Assembly (NCBI RefSeq): GCF_009498035.1
Contig: NZ_CP034550.1
Location: 1,240,001 to 1,304,000 of the forward strand
DNA: 64,000 nt
Source: Saccharothrix syringae
Lineage (GTDB): Bacteria > Actinomycetota > Actinomycetes > Mycobacteriales > Pseudonocardiaceae
Direction of reading: 5' to 3'
The notes beneath the pieces were generated by a model. That model was not told the origin of the DNA and did no database searches. It saw nothing but the letters and a program-made list of their open reading frames with translations. Below are positions 8,643 through 19,767 of the stretch, in pieces. Made by a program: the position numbers and the translations under genes. Position 1 is the first letter of the stretch, and each line of letters starts with the position of its first letter.

Positions 8643-9215
8643 ATGACGTTGCTGACCGTGTGGCCGGACACCGACCCGCAGAACCCGGTGGTGCGCACCG
8701 CCGACCCCGCCGAGATCGCCGTCGAGCTCAAGCAGCTCGGCGTCCGCTACGAGCAGTGGCCGGTCGTGCCCGGCGTGACCAGGGAGAACGCCCTGGAGGT
8801 GTACCGCGAGCAGGTCGCGCGGGTCACCGAGACCGAGGGCTACGTCATGGTCGACGCCATGGAGATGACCCCCTCGGACGACCCCGGGTGGCTGGAGTCG
8901 GCCGCGCAGGCGCGCGCGAAGTTCCTGGCCGAGCACACCCACGACGACGACGAGGACCGGTTCTTCGCGCGCGGCGCCGGCGTGTTCTACCTGCACGTCA
9001 ACGACCGGGTGTACGCGGTGCTGTGCGAGGCGGGCGACCTGCTCAGCGTGCCCCGCAACACCACGCACTGGTTCGACATGGGCACCCGGCCCGACTACGT
9101 GTCGATCCGGTTCTTCCACGACGACGACGGCTGGGTCGGCAACTTCACCGGCAGCGACATCGCCCTGTCGTTCCCGACGTTCGACCGGCTCATGGCGGGT
9201 CACCGAGCGAGCTGA
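8643..9215 (+). CDS. mtnD: Acireductone dioxygenase
   Basis: The product is 190 aa from ATG 8643, placed behind GGAGG. The cupin metal ligands are visible as HTHDDDEDRFFARG (two His and a Glu) and NTTHWFDMG (third His). The Fe form makes the 2-keto acid of methionine plus formate; the Ni form makes CO. This is the last gene of the salvage operon; the transaminase and the MTA/MTR kinase steps are not in the window. The last 26 bp overlap the 3' end of the opposite-strand HD gene. Confidence 0.93.
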   Translation: MTLLTVWPDTDPQNPVVRTADPAEIAVELKQLGVRYEQWPVVPGVTRENALEVYREQVARVTETEGYVMVDAMEMTPSDDPGWLESAAQARAKFLAEHTHDDDEDRFFARGAGVFYLHVNDRVYAVLCEAGDLLSVPRNTTHWFDMGTRPDYVSIRFFHDDDGWVGNFTGSDIALSFPTFDRLMAGHRAS

Positions 9216-9798
9216 GCTCGGCGGCCAGGTTGTGCCTGGCGCGCGCCTCCCAGCGGGCGCGCGCCCCGGCCGTGGCGTACAGCGGGTCCCGGTCGAGCAG
9301 GGACCGCAGCACCGCGCCGCGCCCGACCCGCCACGCCTCGTCGGTGACGTGCGCGTACTCGGCGCGCACCGCCCGCCGGTAGCGCTCGTAGTCCTCCGGC
9401 GCGGAACCGAGCACGGCGAGGTCGGCGTCCAGCAGGAGCCGGGCCAGCCGGTCGTCCGAGACGTGGTCGGTGGTGGCCAGCACCAGCTCCGCGACCCGGT
9501 CGGCCTGCGGCAGCCCGGCCAGCCGCGCCCGCGCCCACTCGGCGCTGCGCCGCTCGTCCTCGCCCGGCCGGCCGTCGTAGACCACGTCGTGCGCCAGGGC
9601 GGCCAGGACCAGCACCGCGCGCTCCCCGCCGGTCCGGTCGGCGGCCAGCGCGGTCACGTCCCGCACGACGGCCAGCACGTGGTCGGCGTTGTGGTAGCCG
9701 CGGTGCGGCTCGGCGTAGCGGTCGGCCAGGTCGCCGGGGCCGTGGTCCCCGCCCAGGGCGCGCACGGCGTCGTGCCAGAGCGCTTCCAGCTCACGCAT
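9190..9798 (-). CDS. HD-domain metal-dependent phosphohydrolase family protein
   Basis: The product is 202 aa. It has a variant HD-domain pattern: PHRGYHNADHVLAVV (HN..DH, about 32-46), LAALAHDVVYDG (HD, about 66-77), TTDHVSDD and LLLDADLAVLG. This resembles the predicted HD phosphohydrolase family of unknown substrate (COG4339-like). The start overlaps the end of the sensor kinase gene by 8 bp, so it is the third gene of a regulator-kinase-hydrolase operon. A nucleotide-related signal role would be speculation. Confidence 0.75.
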   Translation of the reverse strand: MRELEALWHDAVRALGGDHGPGDLADRYAEPHRGYHNADHVLAVVRDVTALAADRTGGERAVLVLAALAHDVVYDGRPGEDERRSAEWARARLAGLPQADRVAELVLATTDHVSDDRLARLLLDADLAVLGSAPEDYERYRRAVRAEYAHVTDEAWRVGRGAVLRSLLDRDPLYATAGARARWEARARHNLAAELSSLGDPP

Positions 9799-11404
9799 GG
9801 GGCAGCCTCACCGTGAAGGCCGCGCCGCCCTCCGGCGCGGGTCCGGCCCCGATCGTGCCACCGAGCCTGGTGACCAGGCCGTGCACCAGGGCCAGGCCGA
9901 CGCCGGTGCCGACCGGCCGGGAGCGCTCGTACTTCGCGTGCAGGGCGCCCTTGCGGAAGGCGACCCGGTAGTCCTCCGCCGACAGGCCGGGGCCGCCGTC
10001 GCGCACCTGGAGCGCACCGCCGGGGTCGTCGGCGAGGGCGATCACCACCGGCCGACCGGCCGGGGTCAGCCGCACGGCGTTCTCCAGCAGGCCGTCGAGG
10101 ACCTGGCGCAGCCGGCGGGCGTCGGTGGTCCGCACCACCGGGCCGGGCGGCAGGTCCAGCCGGAACTCCAGCCCCTTGGCGGCGCACCGGGCCCGCCACA
10201 CCTCCGCCGCGCCGGCGACCAGCCCCACCAGGTCGACGGGCGCGAGGTCGACGCGGAAGTCGTCGGCGCCCAGCCGGGCCAGGTCCAGCAGGTCGGCGAC
10301 CAGCCGGTCGAGCCGGTCGGCCTCCGCCACGACCGTGCGGCCGACCGCGGGCACGTCCCCGCCCGCGACCACCCCGTCGGCCAGCGACTCGGCGAAGCCC
10401 TTGACCGCGGTCAGCGGGGTCCGCAGCTCGTGCGACACCGACAGCAGGAACTCCCGCTGCCGCGCCTCGCTGCGCGCCAGCGCGTCGGCCAGCGCGTTCA
10501 CCGCGCCCGCGACCTCGGCCACCTCGGCGGGCCCGCGCTCCGGTGCCCGCAGGTCGCGGCGCCCGCCGCCCATCGCGTGCGCGACGGCCGCGGTCCGGCG
10601 CAGCGGGCGGGCGACGAGCTTGCCGAGCAGCAGCCCCGCGGCGGCCGCCACCAGCAGGCCCACGCCCAGTGCCACGGCGATGTTGCGCAGCAGCGCGCGG
10701 CCGGGCCCGTCGCCGGTGGCGGTCTCCTGCACCAGGGCGATCCGGTCGCGGACCTCCACCAGGCGGGTGCCCGCCGTGCCGGACCGGCGCCCGGTCAGCT
10801 CGACCGCCCGCACGGCCCGCGGATCGCCCACCAGGTCGCCGTCCACCCCGAACAGCACCACGGCGATGCCCTGCCCGCGCAGCACCCGCACCACCCGCGC
10901 CCGGCCGGCCCCGTCGGGCGCGGTGAGCTGGTCCGCGACCACGTCGGCCTGGTCGGACAGGGTTTCGCGCATCACCTCGCGCGACGCGGTGAGCACCAGC
11001 CGGGCCGACACCAGGCCCGCGACCAGCACCGCGACCCCGGCCACGGCCAGGCACAGGGCGGTGACGCGGAACGCCAGGCCGGTGCGGGGCGCGGTGCCTC
11101 GGCGGGGCACGTCCTGGCGGGGGCCGGGACCTGGGGCCGAGGTGGGGGTGGGACCTGGGCTCGGGTTCGGGCCGGGGCCGGCACCAGGGCCGGGACCTGG
11201 GTCGGAGGTGGGGCTGGGACCTGCCCCTCGACCCGGGACGGCGCCGGTACCTACGCCTGAGTTCGGGCCGGGACCGGTGTCGAGGCCGGGGGCGTGACCA
11301 GATCCGAGGTCGGAGCCGAGACCGGTCGCGGTGTTGGTACGGGGGTCGGGCACGGCGTTGGTACCGGGGCCGGGCACGGCGTCGTGGTGCGGGGGCAGGC
11401 TCAT
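9791..11404 (-). CDS. Two-component sensor histidine kinase (HAMP, HisKA, HATPase)
   Basis: The product is 537 aa. The first ~100 residues are a Gly/Pro/Asn/Thr low-complexity tail. A transmembrane helix follows (LAVAGVAVLVAGLVSARLVL), then an extracytoplasmic sensor of about 120 residues, a second helix (IAVALGVGLLVAAAAGLLLG) and HAMP. The H-box is FLLSVSHELRTPLTA, the N-box LLENAVRLTPAG, and the ATP sites DGGPGL and GTGVGLALVHGL. ATG overlaps the response-regulator stop as ATGA, so the pair is coupled. The ligand is unknown. The N-terminal tail is unusual for this class. Confidence 0.9.
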   Translation of the reverse strand: MSLPPHHDAVPGPGTNAVPDPRTNTATGLGSDLGSGHAPGLDTGPGPNSGVGTGAVPGRGAGPSPTSDPGPGPGAGPGPNPSPGPTPTSAPGPGPRQDVPRRGTAPRTGLAFRVTALCLAVAGVAVLVAGLVSARLVLTASREVMRETLSDQADVVADQLTAPDGAGRARVVRVLRGQGIAVVLFGVDGDLVGDPRAVRAVELTGRRSGTAGTRLVEVRDRIALVQETATGDGPGRALLRNIAVALGVGLLVAAAAGLLLGKLVARPLRRTAAVAHAMGGGRRDLRAPERGPAEVAEVAGAVNALADALARSEARQREFLLSVSHELRTPLTAVKGFAESLADGVVAGGDVPAVGRTVVAEADRLDRLVADLLDLARLGADDFRVDLAPVDLVGLVAGAAEVWRARCAAKGLEFRLDLPPGPVVRTTDARRLRQVLDGLLENAVRLTPAGRPVVIALADDPGGALQVRDGGPGLSAEDYRVAFRKGALHAKYERSRPVGTGVGLALVHGLVTRLGGTIGAGPAPEGGAAFTVRLPHA

Positions 11405-12078
11405 GCCCCCTCCACCGAGTAGCCCACCCCGCGCACGGTCCGGATCGGGCTGTGCGCGCCGAGCTTGGCCCGCAGCTGCGCCACGTGCACGTCCACGGTC
11501 CTCGTACCGGCCACCGCGGCGTACCCCCAGACCGCGCTGAGCAGCTGCTCCCGCCCGAACACCCGCCCCGGGCTGCGCATCAGGTGCGCCAACAGGTCGA
11601 ACTCGGTCGAGGTCAGCGCCACCTCCCCGTCCCCGGCCCACACCCGCCGCCGGTCGCCGTCCAACCGCACGTCGCCGACCACGTGCACCGCGTCGACCCG
11701 CGGCTCACCCCGCCGCAGCACCGTGCGCACCCGGGCCACCAGCTCACGCGGGCTGAACGGCTTGGTCACGTAGTCGTCCGCGCCCAGCTCCAGCCCGAGC
11801 ACCCGGTCCACCTCGTCGTCCCGCGCGGTCACGAACAGCACCGGCGTCCAGTCACCGCCCGCGCGCAGCTCGCGGCACACCTCGACCCCGTCCATCCCGG
11901 ACAGCCCCACGTCCAGCAGCACCGCCACTGGCCGCAACCGCCGCACCGCGGCCAGCGCCGACCGCCCGTCCGCCTCCACGTGCACGCCGAACCCGTCGCG
12001 CCGCAGGTAGAGGGTCACCAGGTCGGCGATGGCCCGTTCGTCCTCCACGACCAGCACGAGTCCCCGCACGTCGCGCAT
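11401..12078 (-). CDS. OmpR/PhoB-family response regulator
   Basis: The product is 225 aa from ATG 12078. The receiver domain has the acid pair VVEDE, phospho-acceptor Asp in LLDVGLSGMDG, and conserved Lys in VTKPFSPREL. A winged-helix effector domain follows (LTSTEFDLLAHLMRSPGRVF, then RTVDVHVAQLRAKLG and VRGVGYSVE). It is the partner of the downstream kinase (ATGA overlap). The 160-bp gap upstream is shared with the divergent LATTG surface-protein gene, a plausible but unproven target. Confidence 0.92.
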   Translation of the reverse strand: MRDVRGLVLVVEDERAIADLVTLYLRRDGFGVHVEADGRSALAAVRRLRPVAVLLDVGLSGMDGVEVCRELRAGGDWTPVLFVTARDDEVDRVLGLELGADDYVTKPFSPRELVARVRTVLRRGEPRVDAVHVVGDVRLDGDRRRVWAGDGEVALTSTEFDLLAHLMRSPGRVFGREQLLSAVWGYAAVAGTRTVDVHVAQLRAKLGAHSPIRTVRGVGYSVEGA

Positions 12079-12240
12079 GGTGGCACGCGCCCGGCCACGA
12101 CCGGGGGTGCTCCGGTGTTCGGGTTGGGTAAAGACGCCCACCGACCAACCCCGAGAAAATTCCACGGCGGCGGGACACGTCTGGTCGGCTCAGCGCGATA
12201 CAGCGGATGGAGCAACCCTTCGACTCGCGCGAGGTGCACC

Positions 12241-13167
12241 ATGCGCACAGCCGCCCGCCGCCTGATCGCCGCCTGGCAAGCCCCCACCGCCGGCCCTCTC
12301 GCCGCCAGCCCTCTCGCCGCTGGGGCCTCCGCTGCCGGCCTCTCTGCGGCTGGCCCTTCCGTCACCAGCCCTTCTGCAGCTAGCCCCTCTGCCGCCAGCC
12401 CCTCCGCTGCCGGCACTCTGGCCGCCCGCGCTCTCACTGCTCGCGCCTTCGCCGTCGGTGTCCTCATCGCCGGCGTCCTCGCAGCCGGCCCCTTCACCGC
12501 CGGTGCCGCGATGGCCGATCCGCCCCAGTCCGGCGATGCCCGCGCCACCGCCTACGCGGGCAATGTCAACATTCAACATCCGGGTGTCTGTGCGACCGTC
12601 GGCTTGTCCGGCGACGGGGCCACCCTCCCCGCGGGCACCTACTACGACAACGGCACCTATGTCGACATCTGGACATTCCCGCCCGGCCGCACCGTGACCG
12701 GCGTGGTGGTGAAAGGTGGCGACGCCTACAACGTCTATCCGGCCACCACCCTCGGCGACCTGCCGTGGGAGGGCCTGCACGCACCGCTCGACAACGGCGA
12801 CAACGTGCCCGCCATCAGCCACTGGTTCGCCTGCGTGACCGAACCGGCCACCACGACCAAGTCGACCACCAACAGCACGGCCACCACCTCGCTGGACTCG
12901 CCGGTCGCCAGCAGGAGCACCACGACCCGGCCGGCGACGACCACCACCACTGCCAAGGCCGCCGCCCTGGTCGCCGCCGCCACCACCACGGCCACCACGA
13001 CCACCGCCGCCACCAGCAAAGCCACCACCCCCGCAGCGGGCACCAAACCGGCCAACGGCCTCGCCACCACCGGCTTCAACGCCGCCTGGCCACTCCTCAC
13101 CGGCCTCGCCCTGATCGCCACCGGCCTCGCCCTGCTCCTCCTCCCGCGCCGCCGCCCACAACACTGA
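12241..13167 (+). CDS. LATTG cell-surface protein with repetitive N-terminal extension
   Basis: The product is 308 aa. The C-terminus is a sortase-type sorting signal: LATTG (about 274-278), a hydrophobic helix and RRRPQH. LAxTG signals are used by class E sortases of actinobacteria. A Thr/Ser/Ala-rich wall-spanning linker precedes it. The globular part (about 95-195) ends VPAISHWFACV and is paralogous to the next gene. Before the hydrophobic export segment (about 67-90) lies an unusual 60-residue Ala/Ser/Pro run of ASPSA-like repeats with more T-ending codons than neighbours. No closer start codon to the export segment is evident. Confidence 0.75.
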   Translation: MRTAARRLIAAWQAPTAGPLAASPLAAGASAAGLSAAGPSVTSPSAASPSAASPSAAGTLAARALTARAFAVGVLIAGVLAAGPFTAGAAMADPPQSGDARATAYAGNVNIQHPGVCATVGLSGDGATLPAGTYYDNGTYVDIWTFPPGRTVTGVVVKGGDAYNVYPATTLGDLPWEGLHAPLDNGDNVPAISHWFACVTEPATTTKSTTNSTATTSLDSPVASRSTTTRPATTTTTAKAAALVAAATTTATTTTAATSKATTPAAGTKPANGLATTGFNAAWPLLTGLALIATGLALLLLPRRRPQH

Positions 13168-13293
13168 CCCGCCATCACAGGACCGTCACGAATAGCGGAC
13201 GGACCGCGACCCCCGAACGTGCTCACTCGATAGGGGGACGACCGGCGTAGTTGGCTGCGCCGGTCGGTCCCTCTGACCAGTGGAGCACCAACC

Positions 13294-14004
13294 ATGCGCA
13301 TGACCCCCCGCCACCTGATCGGGGCAACCCTGCTCACCCTGACCACCGCGGGCCTGCTCGGCGGCACCGCCACCGCCACCCCGGACAAGAACGTGGACGC
13401 CGGCCACGCGGACGCGTGCGCCAAGGTGGGCCTCGCCGGCAAGGCCCACGACGGCAGCACCGGCGACCTGAAGCTGCAGTTCACCGTGACCGGCGGGACC
13501 TACCTGACCATCACCGGCGGTGTCGCCGGCCACACCGTCACCGGCGTGGTGGTGAAGGGCGGCGACGGCTACACCGTCTACAAGGCCGCCGAGCTGGGCG
13601 ACCTCCCGTGGGAGGGCCTGAAGTCGCCCCTCAACGGCGGCGGCAAGGTGCCGGCCATCAGCCACTGGTTCTTCTGCGCCGAGCAGACCACCCCCGGCGA
13701 GCAGCCGGGCGGCGAAGAGCCCGACACCCCCGACACCCCGAACACCCCCGACACCCCGACCCCGGACGCCCCCGAGACCGACACCCCGGGCGACCAGGTC
13801 GTCGCCCCGGCCCCCGAAGCCCCGACCACTCCGACCGGCACCCCGACCACCCCGGCAAGCGCCACCCCGACCGCCGCCGAGGCGAACGACCTGGCCAACA
13901 CCGGTTTCGGCGCCGGCTGGCTGCTGTTCGCCGGCGCCGCCCTGGTCGTCACCGGTGCCGCGTTCGTCGCCTCACCGAGGCTGCGCGGCCTGCTGCGCCG
14001 CTGA
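13294..14004 (+). CDS. LANTG cell-surface protein, paralog of the preceding gene
   Basis: The product is 236 aa. It has a normal signal peptide (residues 1-28, LLTLTTAGLLGGTATA) and a globular domain of about 100 residues containing VTGVVVKGGDGYTVY and LGDLPWEGLKSPL, then HWFFC. A Pro/Thr/Asp-rich linker with DTP repeats follows, then LANTG (200-204), a transmembrane helix and a basic tail. The shared domain with the LATTG protein marks a tandem duplication. Anchoring by a class E sortase is inferred from the motif; no sortase gene is present in the window. Confidence 0.8.
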   Translation: MRMTPRHLIGATLLTLTTAGLLGGTATATPDKNVDAGHADACAKVGLAGKAHDGSTGDLKLQFTVTGGTYLTITGGVAGHTVTGVVVKGGDGYTVYKAAELGDLPWEGLKSPLNGGGKVPAISHWFFCAEQTTPGEQPGGEEPDTPDTPNTPDTPTPDAPETDTPGDQVVAPAPEAPTTPTGTPTTPASATPTAAEANDLANTGFGAGWLLFAGAALVVTGAAFVASPRLRGLLRR

Positions 14005-14013
14005 CCCGCCCCA

Positions 14014-14048
14014 CCGGGGCCGCCCCCACCGTCCGGGAGCGGCCCCGG
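14014..14048 (+). terminator. Hairpin after the LANTG gene
   Basis: A perfect 10-bp GC stem (CCGGGGCCGC pairing with GCGGCCCCGG, 15-nt loop) starts 10 bp after the LANTG stop codon. There is no T-tract, as is common for actinobacterial terminators. Confidence 0.55.
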
Positions 14049-14241
14049 CAGGCTTCCGGCAGGCTTCCGACGGCCCTCCGACGGGCCTCCAACTGCTCCG
14101 CCACGGGTTGTGACCTGCGCTACCTCCCTTGATCCAGCAGCCGGCCCAGCCGAACCCCCCGGAACGGGGCCGTCTACGATCCGATGAGTCCGGTGGGCCC
14201 GCCCGCCGGTCACGCCGGAACCAGTACAGGCAGGAGGCACC

Positions 14242-16029
14242 GTGACGGCCGTAGCCCCGCAGCCGATCGCTACGCGGCCCTTCGGGACTCGCAAGGCGGT
14301 CAAGGGTTCGTTCCTGCTGCGGATGTTCCGCACCACGGACCACAAGCAGATCGGGATCATGTACCTGGTCACGTCGTTCGCCTTCTTCATGGTGGGCGGG
14401 GCGATGGCCATGCTGATCCGCACCGAGCTGGCCCGCCCCGGGATGCAGTTCCTCTCGCAGGAGCAGTACAACCAGCTGTTCACCATGCACGGCACGGTGA
14501 TGCTGCTGCTCTACGCGACCCCGATCGTGTTCGGCTTCGCCAACTTCGTCCTGCCGCTCCAGATCGGCTCGCCGGACGTGGCGTTCCCGCGCCTCAACGC
14601 CTTCTCCTACTGGCTGTACCTGTTCGGCGGCCTGATCGTGATGGCGGGCTTCCTCACCCCGGGCGGCGCGGCCGACTTCGGCTGGTTCGCCTACACGCCG
14701 CTGTCCAACGCCATCCACTCGCCCGGCGCGGGCGCCGACCTGTGGATCTCCGGCCTGGTCGTCGGTGGTCTGGGCACCATCCTCGGCGCGGTCAACATGA
14801 TCACCACCGTGGTCTGCCTCCGGGCGCCCGGCATGACCATGTTCCGCATGCCGATCTTCACCTGGAACATCCTGGTGACGAGCGTGCTGGTGCTGCTGGC
14901 GTTCCCGATCCTGACCGCCGCGCTGCTGGGCCTGCTGGCCGACCGGCACCTGGGCGCCCACGTGTTCGACCCCGCCAACGGCGGCGTGATCCTGTGGCAG
15001 CACCTGTTCTGGTTCTTCGGCCACCCCGAGGTCTACATCGTCGCGCTGCCGTTCTTCGGCATCGTCAGCGAGATCTTCCCGGTGTTCAGCCGCAAGCCGC
15101 TGTTCGGCTACAACGGCCTGGTCTACGCCACCCTCGGCATCGCGGCGCTGTCCGTGGCCGTGTGGGCGCACCACATGTACGCCACCGGCGCGGTGCTGCT
15201 GCCGTTCTTCGCCTTCATGACCTTCCTGATCGCCGTGCCGACCGGCATCAAGTTCTTCAACTGGATCGGCACGATGTGGAAGGGGCAGCTGACGTTCGAG
15301 TCACCGATGCTGTTCAGCATCGGCTTCATCGTCACCTTCCTCTTCGGCGGCCTGTCCGGCATCCTGCTGGCCGCGCCGGCGATCGACTTCCACGTCTCGG
15401 ACACGTACTTCGTCGTCGCGCACTTCCACTACGTGCTCTACGGCACGATCGTGTTCGCCACCTTCGCGGGCATCTACTTCTGGTTCCCGAAGATCACCGG
15501 CCGGATGCTGGACGAGCCGCTGGGCAAGCTCCACTTCTGGCTCACGTTCCTCGGCTTCCACGCCACGTTCCTGGTGCAGCACTGGCTGGGCAACGAGGGC
15601 ATGCCGCGCCGGTACGCCGACTACCTGCCCGGTGACGGCTTCACCACGCTGAACACGATCTCCACCATCGGCGCCTACATCCTGGGCGCGTCGACGCTGC
15701 CGTTCATCTGGAACATCTTCAAGTCCTACCGGTACGGCGAGACCGTGCACGTGGACGACCCGTGGGGCTTCGGCAACTCGCTGGAGTGGGCGACCTCCTG
15801 CCCGCCGCCGCGGCACAACTTCACCGAGCTGCCCCGCATCCGCTCGGCGCGCCCGGCCTTCGAGCTGCACTACCCGCACATGATCGAGCGCATCCACGAC
15901 GAGGCGCACGTGACCTTCACCGGCAAGGCGATCCCGCACGAGAAGGCCAAGCCCGGCCCGCTGGAGAAGGCGGGCGAGGTCGTGCAGTCGGGCACGGCCT
16001 CGGAGGGCACCGAGGGCGACCACAAGTAA
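14242..16029 (+). CDS. ctaD: Cytochrome c oxidase subunit I
   Basis: The product is 595 aa. A GTG start sits behind CAGGAGG. It is the heme-copper oxidase catalytic subunit of the aa3-type terminal oxidase, with 12 transmembrane segments. Heme and copper ligands are visible as FTMHGTVML (heme a His), [11 protein letters not shown] (CuB His and cross-linked Tyr), WAHHMYATG (CuB His pair) and [11 protein letters not shown] (heme a3 and heme a His). It reduces O2 to water and pumps protons. The charged C-terminal tail of about 60 residues is typical of actinobacterial forms. It is a single-gene unit closed by a hairpin; the other subunits lie elsewhere. Confidence 0.97.
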   Translation: MTAVAPQPIATRPFGTRKAVKGSFLLRMFRTTDHKQIGIMYLVTSFAFFMVGGAMAMLIRTELARPGMQFLSQEQYNQLFTMHGTVMLLLYATPIVFGFANFVLPLQIGSPDVAFPRLNAFSYWLYLFGGLIVMAGFLTPGGAADFGWFAYTPLSNAIHSPGAGADLWISGLVVGGLGTILGAVNMITTVVCLRAPGMTMFRMPIFTWNILVTSVLVLLAFPILTAALLGLLADRHLGAHVFDPANGGVILWQHLFWFFGHPEVYIVALPFFGIVSEIFPVFSRKPLFGYNGLVYATLGIAALSVAVWAHHMYATGAVLLPFFAFMTFLIAVPTGIKFFNWIGTMWKGQLTFESPMLFSIGFIVTFLFGGLSGILLAAPAIDFHVSDTYFVVAHFHYVLYGTIVFATFAGIYFWFPKITGRMLDEPLGKLHFWLTFLGFHATFLVQHWLGNEGMPRRYADYLPGDGFTTLNTISTIGAYILGASTLPFIWNIFKSYRYGETVHVDDPWGFGNSLEWATSCPPPRHNFTELPRIRSARPAFELHYPHMIERIHDEAHVTFTGKAIPHEKAKPGPLEKAGEVVQSGTASEGTEGDHK

Positions 16030-18044
<2,015 letters not shown>

Positions 18045-18081
18045 AGTTTGGTTCGTCCGGTTCGCGGTAATCATCCACGGC

Positions 18082-19491
18082 GTGGGCCTGTTGGACGTGC
18101 TGGACGCCAGACTCGGTGACGGGCTGGAGAGCCTGCTGTGCGCGCACCACGCCCGGCGGCTGCGCCGGCTGGGCTGGGGCGGGGTGTTCGCCGGGGACGG
18201 CGGCTGGTGGTCGCCCCGGCGGCCCGTGCGCGAGGGCAACCGGGTCGAGGTGCTGGTCGACGGGCACGAGGTGCTGCCCGCGATCGCCGAGGCGATCTCG
18301 TCGGCGCGGCGGTCGGTGCACCTGGCCGGGTGGTGCGCGAGCCCGGACTTCCGGCTGACCCGCGAACCCGGCGCGCCGACGCTGCGCGAGCTGCTGGCGT
18401 CGGCGGCGGAGCGGGTGCCGGTGCGGGTGCTGCTGTGGGCGGGGCCGCCGGTGCCGATGTTCGAGCCGACGCGCAAGCGGGTGCTGGCGAGCAGGCGGGA
18501 GTTCATGCGCGACAGCGCCGTGTCGTGCGTGGTCGACGCCCGCGAGCGGACCCTGCACTGCCACCACGAGAAGGTCGTGGTGGTCGACGACGAGGTGGCC
18601 TTCGTCGGCGGCATGGACCTCACCGCGGTCGAGGGCGACCGGCACGACACGCCCGAGCACCCGCCGCGCCACCCGCTGGGCTGGCACGACATCGGCACCC
18701 GGCTGCGCGGCCCGATCGTGGCGGACGTGGCCGAGCACTTCCGCGACCGCTGGCAGGAGATCGCGGGCGAGGAGCTGCCGCCGGTGGCCGTGCCGGGACC
18801 GGCGGGCACGTCGTCGGCGCAGCTCGTGCGCACCATCCCGGAGCGCACCTACGACTTCATCCCGCGCGGCGAGTTCAGCCTGCTCGACTCCTACCTGCGG
18901 GCGCTGCGCTCGGCCGAGCGGCTGGTGTACCTGGAGAACCAGTTCCTGTGGTCGCCCGAGGTCACCGAGATCCTGATCGACAAGCTGCGCAACCCGCCGG
19001 ACCCGCGGTTCCGGGTGGTCCTGGTGCTGCCGCGCAAGCCCAGCAACGGCGCCGACACCACCCGCGGCCAGCTGGGCAGGCTGATCGACGCCGACGACGG
19101 CGGCCGCAGGCTGGTCGCGGCCACCCTCACCTCGCACGACGGCGCGACCTCGTCGTCGGTGTACGTGCACGCCAAGCTGGCCGTCGTGGACGACCGCTGG
19201 CTCAGCGTCGGCTCGGCCAACCTCAACGAGCACTCGCTGTTCAACGACACCGAGGTCAACGTCGTGACCGACGACGCGGACCTGGCCCGCCGCACCCGGC
19301 TGCGGCTGTGGTCGGAACACCTCCAGCGCCCGGTCGACGAGGTCGCCGGTGAGCCGGAGGACGTGGTCGACCACCTGTGGCGGGGCACGCTGGAGTCGGA
19401 GGGCAAGCACCGGATCGCCGCGCTGCCGGGCGTCTCCCGCCGGGCCGGGCGGCTCCAGGGCCCGCTGCGCGGCCTCCTGGTCGACGGCTGA
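18082..19491 (+). CDS. Phospholipase D-family protein (two HKD motifs)
   Basis: The product is 469 aa with a GTG start. It carries two HKD phosphodiesterase motifs: HCHHEKVVVVDDEVAFVGGM (about 156-175) and VHAKLAVVDDRWLSVGSANL (about 356-375). Each supplies one half of a PLD active site, as in phospholipase D and cardiolipin synthases. No signal peptide or transmembrane helix is seen, so it is probably a cytoplasmic or membrane-peripheral enzyme acting on phospholipid or another phosphodiester. It is followed by a clear terminator hairpin. Confidence 0.88.
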   Translation: MGLLDVLDARLGDGLESLLCAHHARRLRRLGWGGVFAGDGGWWSPRRPVREGNRVEVLVDGHEVLPAIAEAISSARRSVHLAGWCASPDFRLTREPGAPTLRELLASAAERVPVRVLLWAGPPVPMFEPTRKRVLASRREFMRDSAVSCVVDARERTLHCHHEKVVVVDDEVAFVGGMDLTAVEGDRHDTPEHPPRHPLGWHDIGTRLRGPIVADVAEHFRDRWQEIAGEELPPVAVPGPAGTSSAQLVRTIPERTYDFIPRGEFSLLDSYLRALRSAERLVYLENQFLWSPEVTEILIDKLRNPPDPRFRVVLVLPRKPSNGADTTRGQLGRLIDADDGGRRLVAATLTSHDGATSSSVYVHAKLAVVDDRWLSVGSANLNEHSLFNDTEVNVVTDDADLARRTRLRLWSEHLQRPVDEVAGEPEDVVDHLWRGTLESEGKHRIAALPGVSRRAGRLQGPLRGLLVDG

Positions 19492-19520
19492 GGTGTTACC
19501 GGCGTCACTTCCGGTGGCCG

Positions 19521-19560
19521 CCCCTCGTTCCACGCGTCGGCGGAAGCGCGGAACGAGGGG
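19521..19560 (+). terminator. Terminator hairpin after the PLD gene
   Basis: A perfect 11-bp stem (CCCCTCGTTCC with GGAACGAGGGG, 18-nt loop) starts 29 bp after the PLD stop codon. Confidence 0.7.
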
Positions 19561-19767
19561 GCGGACCGTGGACAACGGCTGCGCGGACGCCAACGGCCTG
19601 CACGAGGACCTGCGCGACCCGTCCCGGCACGCCACCTCGACCCGCACGCCCACCCAGGACGACTGCACCACCAACGACAACGCCTGCCGCTGCCGGCCGA
19701 CTTCCCGGACTGGGGGGCTCGGGAAAACCGGCTGCTCCACCAGGCCGGCCGCGGGCACCATGCCCGC

